A DNA stretch of 64,000 nucleotides from Hydra vulgaris (GCF_038396675.1 NC_088922.1:64158501-64222500); one strand, 5' to 3'; shown: positions 1 through 51,869, numbered from the stretch's first letter. Made by a program: numbers and translations. Notes: generated by a model from the sequence alone, not told the origin.

Positions 1-1319
1 TGGAAAAAATAAATATCACCAACAGTTTCTAAGATTTTAGTTAATTTGTTTAATTTGAGTTAAGTGTATTTTAGAAAAATATTCTTTTTTAAATAACTTA
101 GCCAATCCCGTAATTTTTTTTCGACATTCAAATTTCATGCGGAGTGGCTAATGAGTGACGTAGAAGTCATATTTATATGAAAAAAAATTTTTCTTGATAA
201 AAGCATTTGCCCCAATTGTTCGAAGTTACGCTTTTTATGATTTTTGACTAAATTTAGAACAATTTCCAAGCATTCGCGCGAATAGATTCTGATGTCAAAT
301 CCAGTTAATTTGTTCAACGATATTTTCTTAATGTGTTCCTGTACAAAAAAATACACTGTGCTTAATAATTTAAGAAATATGTTGTATCTATTTTTCACTG
401 ATTAGGATTGATAAATTAAGACTTTGGCTATTGTTAAGTGATTTTTTGTTGATCTTTAAACTTTTTCTCAGTAATACAACAAAATTTTTGATTTTTTACT
501 TTAATTCGGTATCAAATGATATTTATTTTAAAAATACTGGAGCCTTGGATCAAACAAATCCAAATCCAAAATGGTTTCTTTAAAAGATTGGGTGTAGGAC
601 ATTCGATCTTTTGTGTAAACGTAACTAGATCAAAACGTAACTAGATCAAAACGTATCAATGTGATTCAAAAATACATATACATATTTTTTCTGTGGTTAT
701 TTTAGGTGCTCCAAGAAGACCGAATGGTTGCATCACAGAAGAGCATTTAACTTGGAAGTTTACGCTTGTTTCATGTCAAAAAAAGCCTAAAGTAGGCATT
801 GAACCATAGATTAGTGAAGGATCTATCATTTTTAGATATTTGAGATAGCTAACAAATATTGCGCAAACCCCAAACATTTGTATGTTTATACTTGTGTCAA
901 ATAATGAGGCTTTGCAAAATATTTCGATGATTGGAGGCTGGGAACAAAAAGCCCTAAAATTTCATCCAAGGTTCAGAGTTTGCAGTTAGCTATCGGATCA
1001 AAATTCAAATTATTTGAACCATTCAATAACGAGAATGCGAGAAAGAAAGTCGTCGTAGATAGGTACTTGAATCCACTCTTCTTCTTTTTTTTAAAGTTCT
1101 TTACAAGAACTCTTTATTTGAAGTAGCTTCTGAAGCTTTTCCAAACTCACCACAGGCTCCACATTATCTAGAAAAAAATTTACTACAAGCGCAGCAAAAT
1201 TGAATTTTTTATTACGAAATATTTTTCTTAAAACAAAAAATACGTTTCTTGTTTTAAGAAATAAATATCTTACCCAGTAATTTATTTTTAAAAACAAGAA
1301 ATATATTTCTTGTTTTGAG
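1..1319. other. AT-rich stretch without a recognised gene
   Basis: No recognisable coding sequence. A 17-bp unit (AACGTAACTAGATCAAA) is repeated 2.5 times at 618-655. At 1225-1320 several copies of AAACAAGAAAT and its complement form imperfect inverted repeats. A weak 87-residue reading frame on the minus strand (135-398) resembles nothing I know. Confidence 0.5.
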
Positions 1320-1446
1320 AAATAATTTTTTTTTTTTGTTTGTTTGTTTTACATTTGTTAATCGTTGTACAGCTTAAAATAAAAAATAGTAAAAATAATA
1401 ATATAAACTTACAATGATAAAAAATAACAAATATAAACAAGGTATC

Positions 1447-1593
1447 TGAAAGAAGATCACAAGGATCTTGTCGTCAGAACCTCAAATAAGCATTTAACAA
1501 AGATAAGATAAAAAAAAAGTTAATAAACTTTTACAAAACTACAAGGTAAATAATCTGATCTGAAGAAAGATCAAGATGATCTTGTCATCAGAA
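1447..1593 (-). repeat. Duplicated hairpin in the LINE 3' UTR
   Basis: Two related hairpins, at 1447-1481 and 1560-1593, each with a CTGA...TCAG base and an AAGATC...GATCTT stem. They sit between the RT stop and the A-rich end, where some LINEs carry structures recognised by their own RT. The duplication is visible; the recognition role is inference. Confidence 0.55.
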
Positions 1594-1733
1594 TTGTATA
1601 CAAGAGTAAACCAATGTGGAAGTTAAAAAGTATATGAACAATAAATAAAATTAGTAGGAATAAAATTCTATAAAGATAAACATGTATATAAACAATAAAA
1701 AAGTAGACCAAAAAATATTTTTAACTTGTACTA

Positions 1734-3573
1734 CTAATAATAACTCAAAATATTATCTAATGAAAGAATGAGATTTTTCAGGTTTTTTTTAAAAAGGCAA
1801 AAAGTAATAGGTACTTCAAAATTAAAATTCGGCAAAACAAGTTTATTCCAAAGGTGTGGCGCTCGATAGGTAATACAAAATTGGTTAAAGTTTGTTTGAC
1901 AAAAAGGTTCATTTAAAAAGTTATTATTTCTCAAAGTATATTTACTGATTGGTTTAAGAGAAAAAAGATCTTTGAAAACGGCTACGGGTAAGTTATTTAT
2001 CCACATATATACAAAACATAAAGTATTAAATACATTTAACTCGTATATATTCAAAATTTTCATTTCCATAAAATAATGCTTCGAATGAGAGAAGCGATTT
2101 GCAAAATTGATTATACGGATTGCGCGTTTCTGACGGAGATAAAGACGTTGCAACTTACTTTTTTCAGTACTTCCCCAAGCAATATTGGCATAATTTAAAT
2201 AACTATGTATAAATGAGTAATAAAGTTGTATTAAGACTATCTTATTGAGATAGATTCGTAATTTATATAGGATCCCCATGTTTTAAGAAATTTTTGTGCT
2301 TATATAATCTATATGGTGATTCCAAGTAATATTTTCATCAAGATAAACACCTAAAAATTTTGTAACAGAATCTCTTTTGATTTCCTTTTGATCGATAAAA
2401 ATTTGAGGTAAATTTGTAGGGAGAAATCGTTTTTTTGTAATCGAATGAAATAAAACCCATTTTGTTTTATTAATATTTAAGGTTAACTTATTACACTTAA
2501 ACCAATTAGATATATGTCTGAGTTCTTCGTTCATTGTTTTAAAAAGTTCAGCGATATCATAGTTAGAAAGGAATAGGTTTGTATCATCTGCATACATAAT
2601 GCTCATTAGTTTTGAAGCTTTATTTAAGTCATTTATATAAATTAAAAAAAGGAGAGGTCCAAGAATTGAACCTTGTGGAACTCCACAAGTATTAAGAAAA
2701 GTGGATTGATAATCATTGTTAAATAATACAAACTGTTTTCGATTAGATAGATAACTTTTAAACCATTTTAAAATTTTATTTTTTATTCCGTAGTATTTGA
2801 GTTTATGAATCAAAATATGGTGATCGACCGTATCAAAAGCTTTTGATAGGTCAATAAAAATTCCTAGTGTATATTGTGATTTTTCAAATGATTTTGAGAT
2901 TTCACGTACAAATTGGATAATAGCATGTTCAGTTGAGTTATCTTTCTTGAAACCAATTTGATTAATGTAAAGTAGATTATTATCATGAAAGTATTTGTAT
3001 AATCTGTTGAACATAATTTTTTCTAGAATTTTCGAAAATGTGGAGAGAACAGAGATGGGGCGATAATTACTGATTTCAGATTTGTCCCCTTCTTTAAAAA
3101 TAGGAATAATTTTGGCAATTTTTAATTGTTCTGGGAATACTCCTTGATGGATAGAAGCCTTAAAGATTTTAAATAGAACATCTTTAATTTGTTCAAAGCA
3201 ATCTATAATCACGTTTCCATTAATTTGATGGATAGAAGCCTTAAAGATTTTAAATAGAACATCTTTAATCTGCTCCAATTGTCTTTTTTTTTTAAACAGA
3301 TTTGAAGGCTCTTTCAAACTCATCAAAACTTAATTCGGAAGATAACTCATCTAAACAAATGCAATTATCCAGGGATTCTAAATAATCAGTAAACAAAGAG
3401 TTGGTTTTAGGGATTTTTTCAGACAGTGTTGGTCCTATATGAGTGAAGTATTTGTTAAATTCTTGAGCTATAGTTTTTGGTTTATGTAAACTTTTGTTAT
3501 CGACTCTAACCATTTGTGGCAGGAAACCGGAGCATGATTTTTTTTGCCAATAATTTCCTTCATTATTTGCCAC
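1734..3573 (-). pseudogene. LINE reverse transcriptase and C-terminal region (broken)
   Basis: A short linker (3292-3573) is followed after a frameshift by the RT core at 2283-3326: AKIIPIFKEGD, NYRPISVLSTFSKILEK, FIDLSKAFDTVDH, GVPQGSILGPLLFLIYIND and the catalytic MYADDTNLF. An in-frame TAA at 2285-2283 separates it from the C-terminal part, where NYANIAWGSTEKSKLQRLYL and QKRAIRIIN are typical. The RT contains an in-frame 81-bp-period duplication (see the repeat at 3145-3275). Confidence 0.92.
3145..3275. repeat. In-frame 50-bp duplication inside the LINE RT
   Basis: Copies at 3145-3194 and 3226-3275, offset by 81 bp (27 codons), so the frame is kept. At protein level EQIKDVLFKIFKASIHQ occurs twice in a row, separated by INGNVIIDC. 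The first protein copy replaces the sequence that normally precedes INGNV in relatives, so it is a duplicating replacement rather than a simple insertion. Confidence 0.85.
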
Positions 3574-4863
3574 GTGCGCTTTGTGTCGTTTTTAAATGTA
3601 TTGAATAATTGGGAGCAATAATTTTTCTTCAAGTTTTTGCGAATTTTTTCAAATAGGTTTTTGTAGTTCTTATAAATTTTTTCGCTTGAAGCTGTTTTTG
3701 TTTTTAAAAAATTTATATATAATTTTTGTTTTATTCTGGATGATTTTTTAAAACCTTTAGTAATCCAGGGTGTATTGATATTCTTTGTTGTTATTGCTTT
3801 TTCTATGATTGGGAAATTAACTTCATAAACAGAAAAAAAAGTTTTGAAAAAAGTTTCATAAATATCATTAGCGTTATCATCAAAATTTATATTTTTCCAA
3901 TGCAGTAATGATAGTTGGTCTTTAAATAACTTAATATTAGTCTCATTATAAATGCGTTTTCTTATTACTTTTTTGGTATTGATGTTTCTTTCTGAGTTTG
4001 TTTTATTAAGTTTCAGATATAGAGGAAAATGATCTGATATATCAGTTTTTATGATACCTAATTGTATATTATTATTGAGAATATCAGTAGTTATAATATT
4101 ATCTATAAGAGTCGCTGTATTTATTGTAACTCTTGTGGGTCGATTTATTAAAGTAACTGACCCTGTTTCAAAAACTGCGTCATAAAAATTCTTAATTTTA
4201 TGGTCGTCATTATAGAGAAAACAGTTCATATTTAAGTCTCCGACTATATAGCTTTCTTTTTTTATCATTATTTCCTTTTTTTATGATTTGTTGTAAGAAC
4301 ATGCTCAGGTTTTCGCTCACGCCGTCAGGTGGCCGATAACAACAGCTTAGTAAAATGTGTTTAGTTTGATTATTTGTAATTTCAATAGTTACAACTTCTT
4401 TATCGCTGTCAGAAACGCTCAAATCATTCCTAAAACAATACTCAAAATTTTCGTGAACATAAATTAATACTCCACCGCCGCGCTTATTCGTTTTTCTCTC
4501 CATAGAAATTATATTAAAGTGAGGAATATCAAAATTACTATTTATTTCATCTACTGTGATCCAAGTTTCAGTTAAACAAATAATATTAAAAATGTGTTTA
4601 GCTTCTTCTAATAGATCTAAAAGTTTTTCATAATTGCATTTCAAACTTCTTATATTGAGGTGGAGAATTACAATTTGCTTATTACCTTTTTCGCGAGCAT
4701 TCTTAAAAAGAAACCCTTCTAGTTGGTTCGGAAAATGATAAGAACAATCGGATAAAATACTGCGATAAAAATTATTTTCAGGGTCTAGGTTTTCTTCTGA
4801 AGAAAAGAGATTTGTTTCATATAAATTAAAAAAAAGGGATTCATAGTTACTAGTCATAGCCAT
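3468..4863 (-). pseudogene. LINE endonuclease domain and linker (frameshifted)
   Basis: The first part starts MAMTSNYESLFFNLYETNLF and carries LHLNIRSLKCN, LTETWI and RGGGVLIYV; after a frameshift near 4265 the second carries VGDLNMN, TLIDNI and SDHFPLYLKL. These are the Asn, Glu, Asp and His active-site blocks of the exonuclease-endonuclease-phosphatase fold used by LINEs to nick target DNA. The frame then runs through a basic linker to another shift in a poly-T run near 3543. Confidence 0.87.
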
Positions 4864-4919
4864 GATAATAAATGGAAAGAAAAAAAAAAAAAAAAAGGAT
4901 TTCTTTTTAGAAGTGCTAG

Positions 4920-5357
4920 TTACTTGTTAAGATTGTTTTCAAAATTTTTATTAAAATAAACAATTTTGTCATATCTTACCGATACATTTTCACCATTTGA
5001 GCGCCTTTGTTTAACTTCCGCAAATAACTTTTTCCGAATGACAACGGTCTCACGAGAAAAGTCTTCGTTAATGAAGCAATTTGTGCCTTTAAGTCGATGA
5101 GATTCTTTCAAGATTCTTATTTTGTCTTTATATTTCTGCAGGTTAAGAACTATTGTCCTCGGTCGTCCATCTTTCTTCAATCCAGTGCGGTGGGCACGCT
5201 CAATTTCGATATTTTTCAATCCAAGATTTTGCCAGAAGAATGCGTGAACTTTTTCTTCAGAGTCCCCCCATGATTCTTGTCCATTTTCATCAATTCCATC
5301 GATTCGTAGGTTATTTCTTCTTGATCTACCTTCCAGGTTTCGCAGCTTTTCCTTCAT
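4920..5357 (-). pseudogene. LINE ORF1 with RRM-like nucleic-acid-binding domain
   Basis: Codes for 145 residues beginning MKEKLRNLEGRSRRNNLRID. The RRNNLRI(x)GI motif, the IERAHRTG segment and the PRTIVLNLQKYKDK segment are typical of L1-type ORF1 RRM domains, which coat retrotransposon RNA. The ATG shown is internal to the original protein; the coding trace continues upstream into a short-repeat expansion (5408-5530) that destroys the coiled-coil part. The stop lies 57 nt before the start of the endonuclease ORF. Confidence 0.8.
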
Positions 5358-5407
5358 ATATTTTTCAATATTAGTATGTCCAAATTTTTTATCAAGTTGT
5401 TTATTGC

Positions 5408-5530
5408 TGTTACGTATTTTTTTGCAAAGTTGTTGTTGTTGTTACGTATTTTTTTGCAAATTTACGTATTTTTTTGCAAAGTTTTACGTATTTTTTTGCA
5501 AGTTGTATATTGTTGTTACGTATTTCTATT
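5408..5530. repeat. Short variable tandem repeat, core TTACGTATTTTTTTGCAA
   Basis: Four near-identical 18-bp cores and a partial fifth, separated by 0-14 nt linkers rich in GTTGTT. It lies within the N-terminal part of LINE ORF1, where a coiled coil would be expected, and breaks the frame. Confidence 0.85.
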
Positions 5531-7696
5531 ATAATTTCCTACACTGTGATCAATAGATTTACGACTTTGCTGTCAGTTCTGATGAGTTGTTAGCGCCATT
5601 GAAAGATTTTAAAAGTTTTAGAATTGATTGTATCCAAAAAGTCTGAGGGAGTCTCATCCGTAGGTATTTTTTCAAACTATGGCCTAGAATATCAAAAAAT
5701 TAAGCCTGGTTAAATATACAAGTCAAGACCTAGTGGCTGGCCTTTATCAATAAAACTGCATTCAGAGGGATTTCAACTTTCATTCTACCTGTTTTTACAT
5801 CTTTTTGGTGCTCCGTTTATTTTTGAATACAGAACTTTTTACCATTTTTGTATTGTGATCTTGGTAAAAAGATGCTAACGCCAGCACTAAACACATCTAT
5901 GGTTTTAACATTATTTGAATTTCACCTCTGCAGCGGGCTCATCATATATCTGCCAATAGTCTTGTTGGTTTTAAAGGTTTAAATTAAAGATAATGCAATG
6001 TAGATAAAATAAGATTTAAAATGACACTGCTAAAAACTTATTACACTTAATTTTGACAAGATAAAATTAAAGTGCTATTTCTATCAATTTCATTTTATTA
6101 TATTTCTACTGATTTAAAGAAAAGTCTGTCATTGGAAAAAAAAGATTTAGTTATTTTATTTGAATTTTACATCTCGTTTTAAACCATTTTATAAGCCATC
6201 GTTTTTAAACAATTTGTTACTTTACGACAAATTATTCTTAAAAAATAAAACTAAAATATCAAAATTTGAAATTAATTTTTGCTTTAAAAATTGCAGAATC
6301 AGAATAGTCGCAGGTCAAAAACCGCGATGCCATGGAAAGAGAAATGTAGTCAGCCATTCTAATGATCTCTTTAAGTATTTTATTACTCAGAATAAAACCC
6401 TGTCTGATTTTAGAGTAATGCAACTTGAATTTCATGAACGTCGCGGCTCCATATTTGTTAATTTTCACTGAATGGTCTGATTTTTTCCCGCATTTGTATA
6501 TATTTTTACAAATATATACAAATGTAAATAATTTTAAAATTAGAAATTTATACATTTTGTTTTTGCAAAAAGGTATTTGAAAGTGATTTTATCTTTGTCT
6601 TACTATTTTTTAACCTTTATTGGTTTTATGATAATAGTTTATTCGCCCGCTTAACAGATTTATTTACGGCTATATGAAGCTCTACGACATGATGGCAGGA
6701 GGTTATCAAGAATAGTAGTCGGCAAGAAAACTTAACTAATCTTGTACAAACCCCTTTTAAATAGCCATCGCTTGAAGCGAGTGAACTGTATGAGATCAAA
6801 AACATCTAACAATTTCCTAATTGCAATGTATTGGGCTCAACGCTATTGTGTTTAAAAACCACATTTTTATAAATTTCATAACGAATGTGTGCGTTCTTAA
6901 AATACCACCCGTTAACAAAAGTAATAGTAATAAAAATACGCACAATCGGTACAGATAAAAAACCTTCCATTATTAGTAAAGACGTTATTATATAGTTGAT
7001 GATTTGTAAAGTTCTATGGCGCCGATCATTTGAAAATGGCCTTATCAAATCAAAAAATTTTAAACTTAAAGAGTGGCGCGAGTATGATTAGTCATCAAAA
7101 AGAAAAAATGGAAACACTTCATTAAGAAAACAATACTTTGGGAATATTTTTTGACACTCCGCCTATTAAAATTTGTTCATGAGACAAAATGGGATGGGCT
7201 ATTGCGCACCCTTATATAAAAATGAAAAAAACTTTTTATATTTAAAAATGCATTAAAGTTACAAAAGAACTTAGGATCAGAAATCATGATTACACGAAAA
7301 CCAATTAATTACCCAAACCTCAAGACTAATGAACCTCAAATTTACTATTGAGTCAGAAATGTACGTTTTTATAGAAAAAATTTATGTAGTTTGTGATTTA
7401 AACAGAAGAAATAATGAAAAAAAATAATGATCAGTTCCACTTTACCTTGTCATATAAAAATTAAATTTTAACACTTTAAAATTTAAAGCTCGTGGACTAA
7501 AAAGTAATTCACAAATTTAAAATTTTGTAATTTCTTGTAATGATATAAAGAAACTTATAAAACAAAACTACCAAGTTAATTGAAATCACAATGGGTTTTA
7601 AAAAATACTATTCATTCAATAATTTGCTTTTTTAATTTTAATTTTCTTTCAAAAACATTACTTTATAAGTTCTTTTTTTCTTCTTCATAAATTCAA

Positions 7697-7702
7697 TTTA
7701 TT
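7697..7702 (-). terminator. Candidate CCT8 poly(A) signal AATAAA
   Basis: First canonical AATAAA on the minus strand downstream of the CCT8 stop, about 320 nt away. An alternative to the ATTAAA at 7845. Confidence 0.3.
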
Positions 7703-7839
7703 TAAAATTTTAAAAAATCAAATTGATCTTAACAAATTTTGTATCTATATACACCCCCCCCCCGTACCACCACCACAACACCGATAATTGCATTTTCATG
7801 AGCTTTGGGACATTTAGAAAAAAAAAAACTAAATTCACT

Positions 7840-7845
7840 TTTAAT
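7840..7845 (-). terminator. Candidate CCT8 poly(A) signal ATTAAA
   Basis: ATTAAA on the minus strand about 175 nt past the CCT8 stop. A canonical AATAAA follows at 7702-7697. Either could end the transcript; in DNA this AT-rich the hexamers are weak evidence. Confidence 0.3.
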
Positions 7846-8018
7846 TTGTTGATATAAAAACAAATATCTATTGGTAGCCTAAAATATTCTGTGGCAACGA
7901 GAAACTCAAGAATTTAAGACTAGGCTGACGATGTTGGTCATGACATTGAAAGTTAAGAGCTTTGGGCAATAGGACTTTTTTTAGTCAAAACCATCGAGTT
8001 GATTTTCTTTGAACTAAT

Positions 8019-48238
<40,220 letters not shown>

Positions 48239-48334
48239 GATAAACTTTATATAACAGTATTTAGAAGCAGTTCTAAGATATCAAGTTATCGGATACGATA
48301 TCTGACAAGATCGCAGCTCTTCGGTAAACAGTCT

Positions 48335-48347
48335 GAATGTTCTGGAA
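48335..48347. promoter_or_regulatory. Perfect three-unit heat-shock element upstream of CCT8
   Basis: The 13 bp GAATGTTCTGGAA fit the inverted-pentamer heat-shock-factor site GAAnnTTCnnGAA exactly. It lies about 97 bp upstream of the CCT8 ATG, between the gene and the locally more GC-rich upstream stretch. HSF control of CCT subunit genes is known from yeast and mammals; its use here is inferred. A 13-bp match with nine fixed bases can occur by chance in long AT-rich DNA, but its position near the start is favourable. Confidence 0.6.
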
Positions 48348-48601
48348 TGCATGCTTTACGGTTTCGTAGGTTTATAACCCCCTCCCCCTTCCCCGTATAA
48401 AGAAAAAGAACCTTGGAAATTAATGAATTTGTTTATTTAAAAATCAAAATTTTAAATAACAAGAAAATAAACTATATAACTAAACTAAAGTTTTGATTTG
48501 CGATTCGATGAAAGAGATGCAGTATCGAGAGTCATTTTATTGACATAATTTCAGAAACACAGTCTGTCCTTTGCGTCTAAAGTGCGTCAAATCCGGCTGC
48601 G

Positions 48602-48698
48602 TTTGACAACGATTGCAGAGACTCAATTTGTAAAGAAATATTCCGTTTGACGTACGTTTGACAACTTGCGCGACTCAATTTGTAAAGAAATTTTCCGT
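48602..48698. repeat. Imperfect ~50-bp direct repeat in the CCT8 upstream region
   Basis: Two tandem copies begin CGTTTGACAAC and run through GACTCAATTTGTAAAGAAAT to TTCCGTT. They differ mainly in the segment between TTGACAAC and GACTCAA. A local duplication; no function is visible. Confidence 0.75.
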
Positions 48699-48840
48699 TC
48701 CTGACAGATTTCCACAATTTGATGAGTTAGTTGTCGGCTTTGTCCACGCAGATTGAACTCTGAGAGAAAATGCGTCTGTACTTGTGGAACTACGAAGTCA
48801 GCTTTTCTACTCTTTCGCAACGATATATTGTTGAATCAAG

Positions 48841-50589
48841 TCATCACTTCTTTGTTGCTTTTCTAGAGTGGTGAAACCAAGCATGGCTAGTTTATCATCA
48901 TATTATTTCTGTGTTTGATTTTGGTTATCAATAATGTTGTTTGCTGCTAAACACGTTCAAGTGTTTCCTAGTGAGAAATAGACTCTAAATGTAGTATAAA
49001 GACTTTTTTTTATTTATTTATCTACCAAGTAGAGCAAACCAATTCTTGCTCCAACAGCTAATCCTTGATGTTTTTATTCCAAACTCTATTCAATTGCCAT
49101 CTTTTATATAAATGCGGAACTGAAGTGGACCTAGGACAAAACTTCACTTGTGATAGCTCCCCATCCTAAAAAGCCATCGCTGACGACAACTGCCACTTTT
49201 GGAAAGAGCACCGCGTATGCCGTACGCATAAGACTTAAAAAAATATATTAATATTTGTAAAATCAAATGTAAATCACAACTATTGCATAATTATAAAATA
49301 GTGCTTTTGTTACTTGCTTCTATTAGAATTGTCGTACAGCCGCGTCTCGGAAAAATCCACGTTGGGATTTTGTATAGAGAGCTTTTTCAAGACAATGTCA
49401 TGGCTCTTGATGTCTCGAAAATGTCATGATTCTCTTGCGTACGAAGCTTTCTATTATCATTCGGAGAATTGATAAAAGAAAAACTAGTCAGTAATTCAAA
49501 AGTTTTCTTTTGTCTCCGCTTTTAAAGAGAGACGCTTTAGATTTATGCCATAGTAGTTGTCTCAGCGAGCCCTTTTAGTTTTTGTTAAAGAGATTTACTT
49601 GTTATTTCTGCTTTACTTAGAAAGCATTCCGCTTCTGTCCAGTTTTCATAAGTTGGCATCTGGTTTAACGGTCAATAACAAGTGCAGACTAAAATAAATT
49701 ATTAGGAGAATAAAAAATCTTATTCGTGTTTATTGTTAGTTTTTCATTGTTGTCTTCCTGAGACAAACAATATTTTGTTCACTATTTGTTTCTGTTTGAC
49801 TTAGCCTTTTTGCTTTTCTCTGATGGATTTTGCGTCTTTCGACCAGCTGCTATCTTTTGCGTCTAACTTTTTATCTTATCTTTTTATCTGCTTTTTAAAT
49901 TTCTGGCGTACTCCTAAGCTCTTTACTTTTCTTGAACAATGTTTTAGTTAAAGGTTTGTGTAGATCACTCAAACCATCTTGTTAATTTTGAAGCAAGAAA
50001 AATCTTCAAAAGATGGAAGAAAATTTGTCAGTTGTCCGAACAGATAGTTATTAGTTCTAACTAGCTTGTCATTGCTAGTGAATACCCAGACGGTATTTGG
50101 TCCGTCTTTTGAACGTTCAAAAGACGTTCTGGATGTTTCGAATCTTTCGATATCGGATTGTTATCTTTTTTGTCCGTAAAGTTGCATCTGATCAATGTCA
50201 GCTAGCCAATATTGGTCCGTCTCAAAATATGTTCATTAAACATTAGGTTTAAATTTTTTACATGACTATTGCTTGTATAAATTTAAAAAAAAAATCAATT
50301 TAGCTTCTTTTTTTTTTAATTAACGTTATTTTAACGGTGCAATATTACCTCAAAAGTTTTTATGCATTAAAAGAATGGTTATATAAAATAACTGAAACTC
50401 TTGTTTAAATAAGGTAACATAATTAATTTTGCTATCTAATTTAAACTAAAATAAGTACTACCAAAGCTTTAATTTAGTTAAAGGCTGAAAACTGATTTTG
50501 ATTTTAAGCCGCAAAAAATTTTACTTTCTGGAGAAAAGATTGAAGAAGCTACTTTTTTTTTTAATCTTTTTATTTCTTTATTTTATTTT
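48841..50589. other. Intergenic region upstream of CCT8
   Basis: Less AT-rich than average and possibly old coding relics, but no family recognised. Contains a 22-bp perfect palindrome GTCTTTTGAACGTTCAAAAG/AC at 50115-50136. Confidence 0.45.
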
Positions 50590-50766
50590 AGGTGCCTTAA
50601 AAGGTCCTTACAGTCTTATCACAGAGCACCGCGGAAAAGCATTTCAAAGGAAGTTCACGCTTCCTTCCTTACCGATGTTTTAAAACTTGCCCAGAGGTGG
50701 CGTTAAACCACGGATCTCAAGTTTCTAAGACAAGCGCGCTAACCATTGTGCTACGGCTGCTTTATT
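50590..50766 (-). mobile_element. tRNA-derived SINE of a second family
   Basis: The minus strand from 50764 reads AGCAGCCGTAGCACAATGGT, TAGCGCGCTTG; TAGCACAATGG is a perfect A box and GGTTTAACGCC a B box with one change. The body holds GGAAGGAAGCGTGAACTTCC, and the 3' end is AAAATAAAATAAAG-rich. Head and body differ from the SINE at 36085. Confidence 0.8.
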
Positions 50767-50890
50767 TTACTGGTAGGAACTTGTTTTTACAGGTAGGAAC
50801 TCGTTTTTACTGGTAGCAACTTGAAAGAAGCCCTTCACATGGCCTTTTTTCAGTTTCAGATAATGAATAAAAAGATATCTAACTTCAGTT

Positions 50891-51688
50891 ATGGAAACAA
50901 AAGTTATTTACGAAGAAAATATGAAAGAGCCAAGGTACAGCTTCCAAAGAGGTTTGCTTAAAACCGTTTCCCAGGATCAGAGTGAATATTTTATCATACG
51001 TTATCTGAAGGTCGAAACAATTGTTGAAGAAAGTAAACATATTGTTCTGTGTTTGGTTGAACATGATTGGAATGCTTCAAAAACAAGATAGACCAAGTAA
51101 GGAAAATGAAGAACCTTTACAAATTATAATTATTCCTGTCAAAAAAGAAACTACGCTAAACAAACTAGATCAGAAAAAAATCATCAATCTCACATAATAA
51201 CAGCAGCTTTCTGAAAGAAGAAGAGACAACAGCTAATCGAGGTAATAAATTTTCTGCTCTCTAAGTTTTAATATTATTTTGAGTACTCCTTACGTGAATG
51301 GTAAAACAATTGAGTTCTTCAAACTAATTTAACGACTATTATTGTTTAGCTTCTCAGATTTGGGAAAATTTTAAAATGTTCTACTATTTTTAATAAAGGC
51401 GGTTTCAGAGGTAGGTACAAATATTTATATTAATGTTTATTTTTTTCTGTTCATTTTCATTAAATTTTAAAATTAAATATCTTTTAAACATTATTTGATC
51501 ATTTCGATTGTTTATTAAAATTTAAAGTTTTCTTTTGTCAAATGAGAATTAAATTTTTCAAACTTTAAAATTTTTCAATATTTAAAAAAATCATTACTTT
51601 CTTTAGAATGTCAGCGATGGTTATACGGTGAACTGTATGAAAGAGTTAAGAATCATTTTAAGTGGCCAGCTTTTCCTGGTGTTATAAG
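50891..51688 (+). other. Possible exons of an unidentified gene or relic
   Basis: A plus-strand frame begins METKVIYEENMKEPRYSFQR (50891-51091) just after an acceptor-like TTTTTTCAGTTTCAG; a shifted frame gives KENEEPLQIIIIPVKKETTL up to a donor-like CGAG/GTAATA at 51241. A second piece, 51607-51688, has acceptor CTTTAG and donor AAG/GTACAT and reads CQRWLYGELYERVKNHFKWP. Splice-like borders are present but the first part needs a frameshift. I recognise no family. Confidence 0.35.
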
Positions 51689-51869
51689 GTACATAAAAAT
51701 AGCGAAATCATTAATGGATTTTACCACCATTCCCTTTAAATCAGCACGGAGGCTATAAGCTAATAAAAATAATAAAATAATAAAATAATTTCTAGCATCA
51801 TTCTATTAAAATAAAAGACAAAAAAATATGTAAATCGAATAATGACTTAAACTTGTGGTAAAGATGGGA

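Larger units (their letters stand above)
1320..5560 (-). mobile_element. Nearly full-length non-LTR retrotransposon (LINE, CR1/L2-like)
   Basis: Reading on the minus strand from about 5560: a repeat-expanded ORF1, an apurinic-type endonuclease, a linker, a reverse transcriptase and its C-terminal region, then a ~400-bp 3' UTR ending in an A-rich tail (T run at 1328-1338 on the plus strand). The coding part is interrupted by frameshifts near 4265, 3543 and 3295 and an in-frame TAA at 2285-2283, so the copy is dead. It lies downstream of CCT8 and in the same orientation. Family placement is from domain order and motif style only. Confidence 0.88.
5561..8018. other. AT-rich interval between the LINE and CCT8
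   Basis: No gene recognised. Contains a C10 run at 7750-7760. An 80-residue minus-strand frame (6806-7048) has a hydrophobic middle but no family I can name. CCT8 3' processing should fall within 7690-7850. Confidence 0.45.
48240..48840 (-). promoter_or_regulatory. Probable CCT8 promoter region
   Basis: About 600 bp upstream of the CCT8 ATG that are less AT-rich than the surroundings, with scattered CpGs and a C-rich run (CCCCCTCCCCCTTCCCC, 48379-48395). It holds the heat-shock element at 48335 and a ~50-bp imperfect direct repeat (48602-48650 and 48656-48698). No TATA box at a usable distance was identified. Confidence 0.4.

Noticed and set aside
5153..5374. 73-residue plus-strand frame
   Set aside because: It is antisense to LINE ORF1, whose RRM motifs are clear on the minus strand.
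6806..7048. 80-residue frame with a hydrophobic segment
   Set aside because: No family similarity, no splice-like borders, and length expected by chance in AT-rich DNA.
48241..48255. TATATAAAG as a TATA box for CCT8
   Set aside because: It ends only six nt before the ATG, leaving no room for a transcription start and 5' UTR.
49110..49220. Possible Tc1-like transposase fragment (WGAITSEVL on the minus strand)
   Set aside because: Only one short segment resembles the family and no further blocks could be found on either side.
50690..50764. Second tRNA gene candidate
   Set aside because: The A box is perfect but the stems do not close and an A-rich-tailed SINE body follows.
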